From Sphagnum compactum (taxonomy: Eukaryota; Bryophyta; Sphagnopsida; Sphagnales), in the NCBI GenBank assembly GCA_965153455.1, contig OZ234494.1, forward strand, positions 8,494,001 through 8,558,000: a stretch of DNA of 64,000 nucleotides. Direction: 5' to 3'. Positions 1 to 13,110 of this stretch are shown here, piece after piece (positions within the stretch are counted from its first letter, which is position 1; each line of letters starts with the position of its first letter). Under the pieces are notes generated by a model that was given only the letters and a program-made list of their open reading frames with translations, made no database searches and was not told the DNA's origin. A program made the translations under genes and the position numbers.

Positions 1-239
1 AACTCTTGAGGTTGGTTTGTGTGAACGGATCTGCCCAGTTCAGATGCATGACTACTGAAGTCGCGAATGATCAGTGAATGTAGGCAGGAGAGTGATCTGG
101 GTGGAGGTTGCTAGAGCAGATGTTTTGGTATGACAGCAATTGAGTGTTCGATTCTGATCTGTTGTAACAACTCCCTAGGGTTGTCTGCAGAATTGTAGAT
201 CCCTCCTTTTTGGTGACAACATAACTAGTTTGTTCTTAG

Positions 240-650
240 TTTTTACACACACATCCATTAATGGTTGTTATGAATCAACCATGGCAACATTCACCCCCAC
301 CCTAGGTTTAACACTCACATCTTCTTCACATACACACTTCCAAACCAAACAATCTTTCCTCAAATGTATTTCTTATTAACAACAAAAACAATCTGTGTTG
401 TTGTTGGTTTGGAAATATTGATTATGATTGCACAGCCTCATAGTTATAACCACCACCATGTCCTCCATTGTTTTGCCAACCATTTCTTCCAAATTGCTAA
501 TTATATTCTTGAATCCTTAACCTCCTTTCATTATTGGGTTTTGTATACCCTTGTTGTCTCATTGGCACATCTTCTTTTGATTCCGCCCATATTACATTCA
601 CGGGTACATTTGTTCATTAACAACATTATTTCATGTCCTTTTTAGCACAT
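240..650 (-). pseudogene. Possible Gly/Asn-rich tail of a decayed retrotransposon gag
   Basis: Read on the minus strand, this stretch gives a broken frame with a glycine- and asparagine-rich run (GRNGWQNNGGHGGG) and a following Gln/Asn cluster. Such tails are common near the C-terminus of plant retrotransposon gag proteins. It lies downstream, on the same strand, of the better supported gag relic at 1140-1870, with a foldback element in between, so it may be the same protein continued. No zinc knuckle or protease motif is visible. The plus-strand 93-codon ORF across the same bases is hydrophobic low complexity and looks like chance. The assignment is an inference from composition and position. 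Confidence 0.25.
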
Positions 651-722
651 TAATCAATATTAGGATCGTCACTTTTACAAATGTGATAAAAAATTTACAA
701 AAATTTGCACTCTTTAATATAA

Positions 723-1030
723 CATCACAAATTTAGCATGCAACAAATTAATAACAAAAATCATGTGAAGTTCATTCATTCATTGGTTCATACATTTTAC
801 ACACAAATATCATGCATTGAAAACACATTTGACACATAGATAAATGTGTTGACAGATGAAGTATGAACCTATGAATGAACAAATGTCACATGGATTTCAC
901 ATCTTTCAATAAATCCTTGTGTCAAATGTGTTTTCAATGCATGATATCAATGCATGAAACATACGAACTATGAATGAACTAATGTTAAACGATTTGTATT
1001 TTTAAATCATGAGATGCTAAGTTTGTGATG
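723..1030. mobile_element. Foldback/TIR element, ~308 bp
   Basis: Two arms form a long inverted repeat. A perfect 28-bp core pairs 809-836 with 918-945 (starts ATCATGCATTG, ends TTTGACACA). Homology extends outward through a GTTCATTCAT block to outer 17-bp ends, 723-739 (CATCACAAATTTAGCAT) against 1014-1030, with one mismatch. The interior of about 80 bp has no coding capacity and contains a further shorter inverted copy of the GTTCATTCAT motif. This is the architecture of a foldback or MITE-type DNA transposon. I could not identify a convincing target-site duplication. It sits inside the minus-strand gag relic and probably inserted into it. Confidence 0.55.
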
Positions 1031-1139
1031 AATGCCCTTCATGGTATCAAATTTAATAATACATTTTGATTTGCAAGACATCAATACTTGACTTTGTTAT
1101 CTTCTTCTTTGTTTTCTCACACTTCTCATCATCTATATC

Positions 1140-1870
1140 ATATTCAAATTCCTCGTGATTCTTGGTTAAATGCCCTTTTTAAATGGTAATTATTCTTCCA
1201 TTCTTTTTGTTAAATTGAAAACTTCAATAATGGTTGTCCTTGGCATACCCATAATCATTATTTTCAACTTCAAATGCAATCCTTCATGAAATGTTTCTCA
1301 TAGACATACATCATTTGGTTGTTGAAATATGATTATACACAATTGCAAAAAATTGTCATAGTAATCGTCAATTAATTCATGTTTTTTCCGTTAGTTGTTA
1401 TGGCATGCCCTTCACTTCACACCACGCTAAATTGTGCAATGAAAGCTTGTTGTACAGTAGCCCATCCAACTACAAGGTTCATTGTCTCATAACATGCAAA
1501 CCAATATGCACCCCATCTTTTCAAAAAGTACTTGGAAAAATATCATACTTTATGAACATTAGTGTTCTCACCATTGATAACACATATTTTGGTCAACTAT
1601 TTTAGATGTGTCATCAAGTCATCCCCATCATAGTATTTGGGCAATTGAATATTTAAAACATTAGTTCAACTTTTTTATTTTGGTTAAGTGGCCCCTTGAA
1701 CCTATCCACAAAACAATTCCACCCTTCCCTTTTCAGGGCATTCTTTGGAATGCAAAGATAGTTAATGAAAATCCAACCATAATGACCATTAGCTTTCAAT
1801 AGTTCTTTCATTTTCTCCCTTGCAATGACTTTTTTTAGCCATTTATCCTTTATGGGAATCACAATCACAA
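1140..1870 (-). pseudogene. Retrotransposon gag relic
   Basis: Minus-strand translation of about 1190-1373 reads with one internal stop as a gag-type helical segment: YYDNFLQLCIII, then QQPNDVCL, ETFHEGLHLKLK and MGMPRTTIIEV, ending KRMEE. This pattern (YxxFLxLCxxxPxxPxxxLxExFxxGL) is typical of the retrotransposon gag domain of plant Ty3/Gypsy-type elements, where gag forms the particle shell. A further open stretch of 71 codons at 1653-1868 lies upstream in the same direction, in a different register, and is probably the N-terminal part after frameshifts. Several stops and register changes show it is dead. The assignment to gag is from pattern recognition only. Confidence 0.5.
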
Positions 1871-3720
1871 TTTAGCTTTCTTCAAATTTACATTCATTTT
1901 GGTCATTATATTGAATATTCAATAGGATTGATTTGGTAGTTTCATGTTCTTGTAAAGTAAATAGATTTGGGTGCGTAACAACACACTATGTGCCCAATAC
2001 ATTCATATCCTTTCGTTTAATTCCTAGTTTTCCCACTCTATATTCACCTATTGGTAGTTTAATCTATTGGGACTAACTTTATAAACACATGTAAAAAAAA
2101 TCAACCACATCCAATTCCACTTTCTCTTGGTCTATAATCTTTTCAATACTCCTCTTTTAAGATAAATTTAGTGAAACTACTCCTTCAATCATGAAAGGCA
2201 ACCAATACATGTAGTATATCATAAGTCATTCATTTCAACGTGTCACAAGTCATCCATTTCTTGATAATAGCAAGAAATGGGTAGTTGAGGCTCCAATTCC
2301 TCGCTTGGGCTCATATGCACATTCAATGTAACCATATGGGTTACATGTGTAAGAGATAACAAGCCTATGAACATTGTATGAACTTCATTAGCTTTAAGGT
2401 TTGTATGTTTAATACTCCTTTTTCTAACATCTAAACTTTGGATGTTCCAAACTATGAACATGCTTAAGATTTCTTTTGCAAATCAAATGGTAGTTTCAAA
2501 ATTTGACTTCGTAGACAATTCCAACATTTTTTATTTGTACATAATTTCTGACTATTATAGTAATCATGCCAAGTCCATCCAAATTGAATATTCTACATGT
2601 TTAATTCCTTGGCTTATTCAATGGAAATTATTTCTACCAGGTCGAAATGTGTTTATTAGCATGTGCATCTTGTTTAATACCCAAATGAATTTGAACCCAA
2701 ATTTCCAATTTTCAATTTTAATTTCAATTACAATGTTTGTAGTTGTTTGATTCATTATCATTCCTAGAAACATCATATGTCATCTAATTTTTTTCCCCTT
2801 TAATTAATTCCTTAGTGAAATTACTCTCCAAATGAGTAAAAAGATTGGGATATTTGATTCATTGGCCCTTTAATAGTTAACACATCCATTGACAAATTTC
2901 TTTGGCAATCATGTATGTTCCCATAGTATGTTTATTGTCATAACTTTTTTCATTGGGATAACTTGTACTAGAATATGAAAAATACAAAACCCCCAATCGT
3001 ATCCATAAACCTTTACCCAACACATATAGGTGATTTTACATATATTAGTATCCCTAATATGGTCATGAAATGTTAGTTTTATCAATTTACATAATTCTGC
3101 ATTTGATAATTAAACACTTGTCCAAAAATGGGGTGCAGTTTATTAGCTTAAACCACTATAGGACTTTTAAAATGAAATAAGTTCATTCACCTTAATCATT
3201 TCAATCATTTCACCTTGCCTAAAGTTATGTCATTATAAAATCACTATGTAGTTATCATGTTTCATTATCAACTAGTGTGGCTTGTGTTGTTGGCCCAAGT
3301 GTTACCATGTCCTCAATTGATTTTTCCTTCCAAAACTTGGCTTTTTGGGATTTATTTGAATTTTCAGGGGCATAAATCACTTAAAATAAATAACTCCCAC
3401 GTTCTAAATCAAAATCTTACCAAATAAATTCCATTAAATCTTGCTCATCAAGATCTTTTCAAAAACATTAGAGGCACATTCCAAATTCCTCCGAAATTTG
3501 TAGCTATGATTTAATTTAAGTTTTAGTGAAAAAATCATTCAATATTCAAGAACTTCTACATCGCAAGTCCGAACACCATGAAACCAAGTTGATGCACCCC
3601 TCCCCCTCGAGAGCTTTCCAAAGAGACCAAGAACGCGATTTAAAACATCCCAATTTGGTGGATTTCATCGATACAAAACAAAACAAACAAACAACCTTGC
3701 TTCATAGATAGATTGGCATA
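1871..3720. other. Anonymous AT-rich DNA
   Basis: Only short chance ORFs of 60-102 codons occur, with no recognisable domain, repeat or RNA gene. It may include eroded upstream parts of the adjacent gag relic, but I cannot show this. Confidence 0.5.
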
Positions 3721-4118
3721 ATTCACTATTAATTAAAATAATCCACTACATTAAATAGGTATATATATACCTTAGGTTACTATACCCTAGGTTATTTCAA
3801 GTTATTCACATTGTTTTAAACTATTTTAAATTATTCCACTTAAGGATATTATTAGTTATTATAGGTTATTCCAACTTTGACTATTATAGGTTTAAATTTT
3901 TTATTTAAAGCTAATTTAAGTTGTTTTAAGTCATTTCACCTTACGTTATTATATATTGTACTTTTAAATAACTTATGGTTATAGCCTACAACAACCTAGG
4001 ATTACATAACCTATAATGAAATGTATATTAACTTAAAATAATGAAAAATAACTTAGGGTGGAATAGCTTAATATAATAAAAAAATTAAGGTGGAAGAACC
4101 AATAATATTAACATATAA
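3721..4118. repeat. Degenerate AGGTTATT-type array (left part)
   Basis: Short, irregular variants of a TAGGTTATT/TTATTATAGG motif recur every 10-25 bp, for example CCTAGGTTATTTC and TTATAGGTTATTCC. The pattern resumes after the solo LTR in reverse-complement flavour (AGCTTAGGGTATAATAAC), so the LTR inserted into a cryptically repetitive stretch. No coding potential. Confidence 0.45.
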
Positions 4119-4940
4119 TGTCGCAACCCCACTTTGAAGGAGTGTGAGGATGACACTCACACTCCCGAAATGGGCGACTTGGGAGTCCTCCGAGACTCCC
4201 AAAAATTCAGAGTTCGATTGTAAGGGTCAAAACACCTTGCCTTGAGGCATTCTTTATGCCGTTGGAAAGGTCTTGAAGTGTAGATGTCGAAAATGGCCTT
4301 GCATGAGCCATTCAGACATTTGTAGCACAAGTCATGGACAAAAGAAGGGCCGGGGGTCAAACTGGTAGTTTGATTCCCGACCACTAAAAGTTGGGAATCG
4401 ACCTAACCTTGGTGTGTGCAGGTGGAGTACGACACACCATTGGAAAGCTCTTGAGGAGAGCTACAAGTTTACTTCAGACCTCATCTCCATCGGAGGTCTA
4501 AGCAAGGAGTTATAAACTCCCAAAGTCCCAGGAGTCCAAACCGGGACAGTTTCGGGACTCCTCCTTGGGACTCCCGGGAAAAAGTGCCATTCGGATGTAG
4601 GTGTCGTGGAGTAACGCAAAGAATACTATATGGGGGAAGGTGGTGGCTTCCCCCGAATCCGGGCCATGGTGGGTCATGTGAGTCTAGGGTCGCCCGTGGC
4701 TTGTCCCAGCACTGAAAGTGCTTCCGAATGTGAACTAACCAACTTGTTGGTTGGTTTGATGTAGGTTCAAGTAACTAAGTAAAGCTTGTCCCTCGCCCTA
4801 GTCTAATCCTGGAGCTTCAGCCCGCCCCTCTACCCCTTTTAGTGTTGGAAGTTGGGAGCGTGCCCCGTGTTCCAAACAATTTCGTTGTTTAACTTCTTTG
4901 GACCCAACTTGTGTCTAACAAGGAACTTGGGAACGCGTCA
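4119..4940 (+). mobile_element. Solo LTR, 822 bp, with 5-bp target duplication
   Basis: The element begins TGTCGCAACCCC and ends GGGAACGCGTCA, so it has the TG...CA ends of an LTR. It is flanked by a perfect 5-bp direct repeat, TATAA at 4114-4118 and 4941-4945, the usual mark of retroviral-type integration. Base composition is clearly richer in GC than the surroundings. A diverged second copy lies at 59314-60232 and shares blocks in the same order: CAAAAGAAGG, ACACCATTGGAAA, a TATA-like TACTATATG at 4624-4632, and a CTGGAGCT block near the 3' end. No internal retrotransposon sequence adjoins it within the target duplication, so it is a solo LTR left by LTR-LTR recombination. ORFs inside it are not considered real. 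Confidence 0.85.
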
Positions 4941-5040
4941 TATAATAAACATGAAAAGCTTAGGGTATAATAACTTAAGTGGATTAACTTATATTTATAT
5001 ATTAGAAAATGATAATCCAATTTTCAATTGACCTTACAAC
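4941..5040. repeat. Degenerate array (right part) and LTR target duplication
   Basis: The TATAA duplicate of the solo LTR occupies 4941-4945. The following bases continue the AT-rich TTAGGGTATAATAAC-type irregular repeats seen before the LTR. Confidence 0.4.
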
Positions 5041-5620
5041 CTTAGTGAAATAGAGAGGGCCTTAGTTTAAACTTGAAAAATATTATTATTAAATGTTGGT
5101 TTACTAAAAAGTATAATGGTGAATATGCTTCAACAAAAGTGACGTTAGCTAATAAAGATATTTTTGGCGATTGGACCAAATGTCGCACGTGTGGGGAATG
5201 CCATCCAAGGTATGGATTGAGTTTAATATGGTCGTTTTTGCCTTTGCCAAATGTTAGATCAATAATATTATGATATTTAGTTTGATTTCAAAAGATCACA
5301 TGCAACATTTGTGAAAGGTGTTTGATTGGCTTAAGGAACATAACCTTAAGTTGTATCTTGGCAAATGTTTGATTTTTCACACTCAGGTGGAATACATGGG
5401 AAATATGATTTATCCTATTAGATTGGGGGTTCAAAAGACCAAAGCTGAAGGCCATCTCATAGGTTTTTTGGCTAAGGAATGTTAGTTAATTACAAATTTT
5501 ATTGGGCATATGTAATTGTTATTGAAAATTCATCAAAGGATTTAACAACATTGTCAGACCATTGATCCAATTAAAAAAGGTTGATTAATATTTCATTCAG
5601 GGTGGGCCATATGCATATAC
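5041..5620 (+). pseudogene. Ty3/Gypsy reverse transcriptase fragment
   Basis: The plus-strand translation matches the palm-to-thumb part of a Gypsy reverse transcriptase. NNIMIFSLISKDHMQHL corresponds to the family pattern xDDILIFSxxxxDHxxHL. It is followed by KVFDWLKEHNLKLYLGKC, FHTQVEYMGN and, after frame changes, a YxKFIKGF-like segment and an LIQLKK block near 5580. The catalytic aspartate pair is read as NN, and stops interrupt the frame, so it is inactive. The fragment starts about 100 bp after the solo LTR, which has its own target duplication and is therefore an unrelated insertion. No RNase H or integrase follows. Confidence 0.75.
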
Positions 5621-8600
5621 CTTTTACATCACAAACTTGCAATATCATGTGAAAATCATAAAACAATATGTCCATGCAAAATCCATGGGCTTCAAAGTGT
5701 AAAATTGGCATGAAAAAAATAAATAAATTATATAAATGATGTGTCTTTTCTACTTATGATGTATTGATGTAAGTATGTATGATTTACATTTTAATTAAAT
5801 CCTTAAAATTATCATGATGTAATTTTGCATAAAATTATGTAATTTTTGTGTATTAAACATAAACATTCACATTTTTCATTCAAAAACAATGTTTCATTTG
5901 TATGAATATTTACCATATTGAATATGTACAAATATTGTTCATATTAACCATAACACAAAATTCATGCGATTTGTGGACAAACCAATGAAAACTAGATTTC
6001 ACACAAATTTTATATGAACCTATGAAATTTAGTTTGTTTGTGATGTAAGAATTAAAAATTAGGTTCACGTCAACTCCCATTTTGTGACAACCCATATGGG
6101 GGTAACCTTTTCAATTACATATGTAATTTATATACCTATTAATAATGAATTTATGAATTAATTCATTATTAATGATTCATTATTTTTAATGATTATGTAA
6201 TTAAATAATCATTAATTATTAACTATTAATTATCAACTAATTATTAACTTCTATTTTAAAATAATCATTATTGATTAAGTTTCATATATAATTAATAGGC
6301 AATCTTTTTTAATGTATGTAACTTGCATACTAAATAATTAACTTAACTTGATTACCTATTTACATACTTACCTACCTACCAACCTATTCATGTACCTAAT
6401 TACTTGACTATGTTCTTAACCTACCTAGCCCACCCATAATGTATGCAAAATGTATATTTGACATGCCATGAATACAACATAGTTTACAAATATACCTTGA
6501 TCAAAACACATTATAACAAAAGATACATCTCATTATTTGGGCACTATCACCATATGCATCCTCTTCATTTGGCACATTTAATTTTCACATTTTCCTCTTC
6601 ATTTTGTGGCACATTTAATTTTGTTTGTTGGCTTGGATTTTTTTCCATCTCTTTTTATTTTATTTGAACTTCAATCATGAAGATTTACAATTTTCATTAT
6701 GCATTACTTACTTTTCATTTTAATTGGATTCTTCCATTTTCTATAAGACAAAATAAACCAAACAAGGGTGGAGAAACCCAAGTAAATGCTAGTATTAGAA
6801 AATCTAAACTCTACCTCAAACATCTAAAAATCCTAAAAAATGATATCCTACTAACATTGTCCCTTCTCTATTTGTTATAATGTAATAAAATAACACAAAA
6901 AGATACTGAATAATGCAATAAAGATATGAAAATTTGATGTATATAGGTGCAAATCATGCAAATTATAAGAAAAAATCCATTAGTGTATGTAGAAATAAAT
7001 TTATATACAAATCCTTTTTTTAGAAAACAAACAATTTGACAAATACAAAATGCAATCTAAAATATAAAATATTCAAACAAATAAACAAACAAACATCAAC
7101 TTCCACACCCAAACCACATTGTTTGTGCACAAATGTATTTATGAGTTCAAGCTAAATGGTCAAAAAAATAACCAACAAATAGAACAAAAAAGAGTAAAGT
7201 TCAAACTTACCTCAAGGTCAAAGCTTGAAACAACATAGCTTCAAGACAACCATATTTGATACTAATTGAGACCTATGCAAGGCAAGTGAGGGGATGGTTA
7301 AATTTATCACAAATAATTAAAAACTCTTGCATAAGTTGAAGAAAGGATCATAATTCTTGATGGTGGGGATATGAAGGATCTTGAAAAGGAGAAATCAAGG
7401 GATTCCAACAAACCGAAGATGGAAGTGAGATGACAATATGTAATTATTATATGGAATCCTTCCATCTTTCCGAAATTGCGATAAAAAACAAACATTAATC
7501 AAATCATTGAGGTGTTAACAAATGTGACTATCTTCTCACATGTTAATTTATGTGATTGCTTTCAAGAATTCATGGTCCTATACACTTTGAAAGCAACTTT
7601 CATATACATCGTTTGACTTCTGGTTATATATTATGTCATTTTCAAGGTTGACAATTCAAAAATAAATAAAAATGTGGAAGAAGTTTAGTAAGGCCCACCC
7701 CATATGTTATTATTTACAAAATTACTTGTAGGCCAAGACAAAGGTTGGGTTCCACATGCATGGATAAGGGAAAGGAAGTGCAGGGTTCATTATCCTTCAC
7801 TTATGTGAAACTAATAAAATTATTCCATGTCAAAAAATTTCAATACCATTTTGAAGAAACACAAAGAGTAATTCATGTCATGATTATTGTAAGACAAAAA
7901 TGCAAACACAGTAATGGCCCAAAACTTTGTGGATATTAATAAACTTTGTTTATAAATGTTTTCCAACTTTAAAATCTTTGAGGGAAAAAATATGGAAGTT
8001 TTTTAATGAGACCAAATAACCAATATATAACAAATGAAACAAGGGTATAACTATTATATTTTTAAGAATATTTAAAAATATGATTAAATTTTCTTAATAT
8101 ATAAACCTTTGTGGAAGATTTTTAATGTATGTACCAGTGCTTTAGGGGTACCTACCTTGCCAATGTAGGTTTTGATATATTCATACTTTCACAAAAAGTC
8201 AAATTAAATTTTATATTACAATTCCATATGTCAATAAAGTTGTTTCCTTCATGTCTAATGCTAAACACCATATTTTTTATATCTTATTCAAATATTAATA
8301 ACATTCCATTGCAAAGGTTTAATGATATCCACACGCATGCAAATGCAAAGGCCTTCCTTGACCTTGTTTTTTTTGGTTTTGGGTTTGATTCCCATGCATG
8401 TTTCATTCCTTGGTCACAATCCCAAGGCAAAGGCCATGTTAGGTTTTCAAATACAAATGGAAATATGGTTTTAAAATAAAATTTATTAACATGATTAATG
8501 TCAAAGTTTACACATAAATTGTCCCTTGCATCTTTTACAATTTTCATAATTTATCTGATGAAAATATTTCATCTATAACATGCTCAAATTCATAATCCCA

Positions 8601-11558
8601 TGAGCCAATTTATCCTTCACATCACGTAAGCATGTTGCCAAAACAATTTCTTCATTTTTTCCAAAACAAATAACATATTTTCAAAATCCACCATAAATGC
8701 AATAACCTCCCATGAAATTATTTCTCACAAATCATCACCATGCAACACAAATTCCATCTTGATCATCTTTGCATGAGAGTTATGGTTTTTGATTTTCATA
8801 TTGACATTAGAAAGGAGTAACCCCTTTCTTGTAATTACACTATCAATTATTCAATTAAAATTATAATTGAAAATAAATAATTATAGTTGCAAAATGTTTT
8901 TTGCAATTATGCACTAAAAAATTTGCAAGTACAAGTTGAAAACAATACCCATGTGTCACCACCACAACAATAATTATTTCACTTACAAATGACACTTACC
9001 ATTATAATTGAAGGTTGTTTTCAATTGTAACCCAATGGTGGATGAACTTCATCCATTAATATTGCTTGATGTCAACCAACCCCAAGTTGCAAATTTGATT
9101 GTGTTGTAATTAAATTAGGCAAAAGGTTTAGCCAATAGTTCAATGACACATGGTGCATCCACAAAGTTGTGATTTCAATTGAGTTATAGTCAAAAGGTTG
9201 ATTAATGTCATCGAAATCAGTTAAAGAAAAAGTCACATGTCCATGCTCATTATTCTTGTTTAATGTTGATACATGTGAAGTTAATACTCCCCATCTACCT
9301 TTGGCCTAGAGTTGAAAGGTTGATTATAATGTAGTCAAAACTAAGTTGAAAGATAGGTAAATGACAATCGAGGAAAGTTGAAACTTTATTCGAATGGATA
9401 CAATTGAGTGAAAAAAAAGTTGTAAAATGAAAAGATGTGTAGATCTAGTTTTGCACTTATATGGTTCAAACATCAACTAAGGAAGTTTTGTTTATAACCT
9501 GTTATCAAATTATCAAACTTTATATTTGAACATGCACATATAATTGTTTTACCTTGCAATAAGAATGGCAAGAGAATTCAAGCAATCATTAACTTGACAA
9601 CATTGTGAAAAAGGGACATTAAAATAACAAAGATAAATTAGCCTGTAAAACAACAAAAACATGTAGGAAATGTAACAAAATCCATTTAAGTACACAACCA
9701 TCTAGGTCCTTGAAGATAGAATGCATGAAACGTAAAGACCCTTGTCTAGATATACCAGATTTAATGAATTCCCTTTCGACAATATTATGTTCATATATAT
9801 GGAGGCAAATTACTTTGCTCCAAAAGGTTCACTCAATGAATGTAGAATAGGAGTCTTTAAATAAATAGAGCTAGCTTAGAACTATTCATTAGGGCCAATG
9901 GGTGATTAATTTGTTAAATTCATACAATTACACATAAACACACCTTGACCTTGCCACACCATATATTCATATAATAATGACGAGGTTAGTGTTTTTTAAT
10001 AGAAGTTCCATGCAAACCAATCAATATACTAAATCCAACTTAGGTTTCATGAAGTCTTAAACATGTGACTTGCCCATATATCCAACATTTGATCAAAATT
10101 TGAATTGTAATTAGTGGTCTTGTTGTTTTCAAATTTGCATACCTATAAACAAAACCCAAACAGAAATTTATCTTCCAACTGAATGGAAATTCTTACAAGC
10201 ATAACATGGAAGACAATATGGGATGGAAAATACTTGATAATTCCATCACTTAGGGTTTCGTAACCATGTTCAAGCTCCTCTATAGTCCATTCACCCTTGA
10301 TACCTATATCATGCAATAACAATTCAAAGTCACATAGTTTAATGTTGATTCATTTTGTTGTGAATTTCAATGGTCAAGTCACCTATGAATGGGATTAGAA
10401 AAAAACTATGTTATGTTAGCAACAATTGATGAATCAACATATTTCTTATAGTAGATTGTTCAACATAATGACATTGGGGACTATAATGAACTTTGTTTCA
10501 CAAGCAATAGGAACATGTTTGCAATAGGCACATGTTTGGCATTCAAATTAATCAACCATTGCCAAATATAGCTACAAGTCTCATATAACTTATTCTCCAA
10601 GCTTTTCCCAATTGGGGAATTCTTCAAAAATATATTCAATAAACATTCCAATCTACCACCAACCACACTTGTTGACTATTTAATCCAAAATCCAATTGTA
10701 TTTCAACTGAAAAGATAATCAAGCTACCATCACATGTTGGAAATGCTTATCATAATCAAATAATAGAATAAAGGCCCGCAAATAAATTGCCAAGGCTACA
10801 TGAATATTTGAACATACATGACAATAGTTCAATGTTAATCTCACACTTCATTGCGTCATAGCAAAAGTTCATAGAGGTTTCAAACCAAATCCTTGCAACA
10901 TCCAAATTATCAATTAGAATGGTTGCAATTGATTAAGACATGAATACACTAATCTCCAACTTGACTGTGCCATAGGATGATTACATTATAATATTTTATC
11001 ATGAGGCAATGTTGTCACAAATATTGATGGACCAAAGTTGACCAACATGCATTTCCTTGGCAATGTTTGGAGAATGGAAATCAACTATAGTTCATTCACT
11101 AGCAAACACTTGTGCTCAACAACTCACGTCATGCTCATGAATATCAATTAACAATTCTACAATTCACACCCAATGCAAACATTCAAATTTTAAATTCATT
11201 AAACAAAATTATTTTTTTCTTTAAGTATTGTTACACACAAAACAATCAAACAAAAGCTCAAAATTACATCTCATATGCAATTGAACTTTTATACCCATCA
11301 TTTGTCATAAAACATTTAAAATGATGGACTTTACAATTTATTATAAGTATTGATAGGATATTTCATTTTGTGATTCACGTACTTTAAGTTATTTATCATG
11401 TAGATTAATGTCATTGCACAAAACAAATCAATTGCACATGCAACAACACATCATTTACAATTCTTTTAAACACACAAACCATAAACATAAGTATCACATG
11501 GATAATATCCATTATTAAATATGAACATTCTTGAGAAACTATATACAATTGAATATTT

Positions 11559-11560
<2 letters not shown>
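5621..11560. other. Anonymous AT-rich DNA
   Basis: I see no recognisable gene. A low-complexity ATTAATTA-type patch occupies roughly 6120-6300, followed by CCTACCTACC-type short repeats near 6370-6430. ORFs are short (60-116 codons), overlap on both strands (for example 8129-8547) and lack known motifs. Confidence 0.5.

Positions 11561-11589
<29 letters not shown>
11561..11589. repeat. (AT)n microsatellite
   Basis: An uninterrupted AT dinucleotide run of 29 bases. Confidence 0.95.
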
Positions 11590-11592
<3 letters not shown>

Positions 11593-12465
11593 GGACTAAT
11601 GCATTTTATTTCATGCTTCAAGTTTACACCAAGGTTAACATTATGACGGAAAATCTTCATAATATGTTTTACTATTCAATTTATCTCTTGCACTATACAA
11701 CTTGACCATAATAAACACGATTAAACTTGTCACCCCACCCATGACAAGTCATTTTTCACATCACAAATCAGTAGTCAAATTGTTGTATCTGGGCTACTCC
11801 CCAAGTATATGTTAGATGTGAGATAATCATCTTTATCTATCAAAACTTCCAATTGAACCATTGGCTTATGAGAAATTTTTTGGTAACAAAAAATTGCACA
11901 AAGTTACATTCCAAGATGCAGGCATGATTTACATGCGATGCTTTATACCATATCACTACATCCACTTAGGTCTTCCACAAGAATGTGACTTCTATGAAGT
12001 TATATATGTAGTTCTCAATCAAATGTTGTAAGTTGACAACATAACATACTAATGTACACATGTTGCAAGTTGGCCAAATAACATCTTATCACACAAGCAT
12101 ACTATCATGCAAGTTCATCATGTAGTCAAAGTATTGTCCTTTCAAGGATGGTACATTCACCATTTTGAAAATAACACACCAAGTATATCTGCCATCCAAT
12201 CCATTTTGGTGATCAATGCCATGTAGAATGGGTCTCATAATTTTCCTACATAGTAACACGTTGCATTGATGATTACAATATTGCTTCCCATTTGATTAAT
12301 CTTGTCACAATGTTGGAGAATTTAATATATCATGAGAAACATTCACATGTTCCAACCATAGGCTAAACTCCATAGGTCTTGTTGTTTCTCATATTTTGAC
12401 AATTTCTTACAAATATGTAGGAGATTGTAAAAGAAAATTCCACAATACTTTGAAAGCCAAAGATG
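11590..12465. other. Anonymous AT-rich DNA
   Basis: No gene, RNA or clear repeat structure is visible. Only chance-length ORFs occur. Confidence 0.5.
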
Positions 12466-12640
12466 AAAATTCATAGTGTAGTCATAACCTTATGAGTGTT
12501 GTTCACAAAGTGTCAAAACATTACCTTCATCATCAATAGCAGTATTGAGCTATAAGACTCCCCCACCCCCCATTACTTTCCTTAATTCTTCAAAGTGGGT
12601 GTAGACAAATATGTAATAATTTGCCAAAGATTTTGGGCAA
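12466..12640. repeat. Diverged direct repeat, copy 1
   Basis: Shares a block around CATAACCTTATGAG and GTTGTTCACAAAG with 12944-13110, followed by weaker collinear similarity (TTCATCA, GGTGTAGA). On the minus strand both copies translate to a similar GN-L-LCEQ-S segment with the same stop codon after it, so either a pseudogene was duplicated or the resemblance is not coding. Confidence 0.5.
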
Positions 12641-12943
12641 AACCATATATCAAAACATCTTTGTCATGAGTTTTCTATCCAAGCCTCTCATAACAGGATT
12701 ATAAGGGGATCATTCAAAAATATCATTACAACACCATCATAAATGTTAGTTATTTTCATCTTCGCTTGATTTGTTGTTGTGCAAATTGTTATATATTGTA
12801 AAATCAGACACATACATGTACACATAATCATGATTTTTTCATCTTGATGCTTACACCATAATTTTCAAGTTAATTTACAATCATAAAGACTACATATCTA
12901 TGAAATTATAGAAACATTTCCACGACAACAATTTGAAGGTAAC

Positions 12944-13110
12944 ATGACAATGAGTGCAATCATAACCTTATGAGAGTTGTTCACAAAGGATCAGATGGTT
13001 GCCTTCACTAGGAATAACAATGAATGAGGTGCCATCACTAACCCTTAACTTCATCAGGTCTTGATAGAAGGTGTAGAGAAGTAAATAATAATGAACCCCA
13101 ATTTGTTAGA
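12944..13110. repeat. Diverged direct repeat, copy 2
   Basis: Counterpart of 12466-12640, about 480 bp downstream in the same orientation. The best-conserved block is CATAACCTTATGAGAG with GTTGTTCACAAAGG. No terminal repeats or target duplication were found, so the nature of the repeated unit is unclear. Confidence 0.5.

Noticed and set aside
4157-4384. 75-codon minus-strand ORF
   Set aside because: Lies wholly inside the solo LTR and is not conserved in the second copy.
8129-8547. Opposed ORFs of 116 and 87 codons
   Set aside because: They overlap on opposite strands in AT-rich DNA and have no motif.
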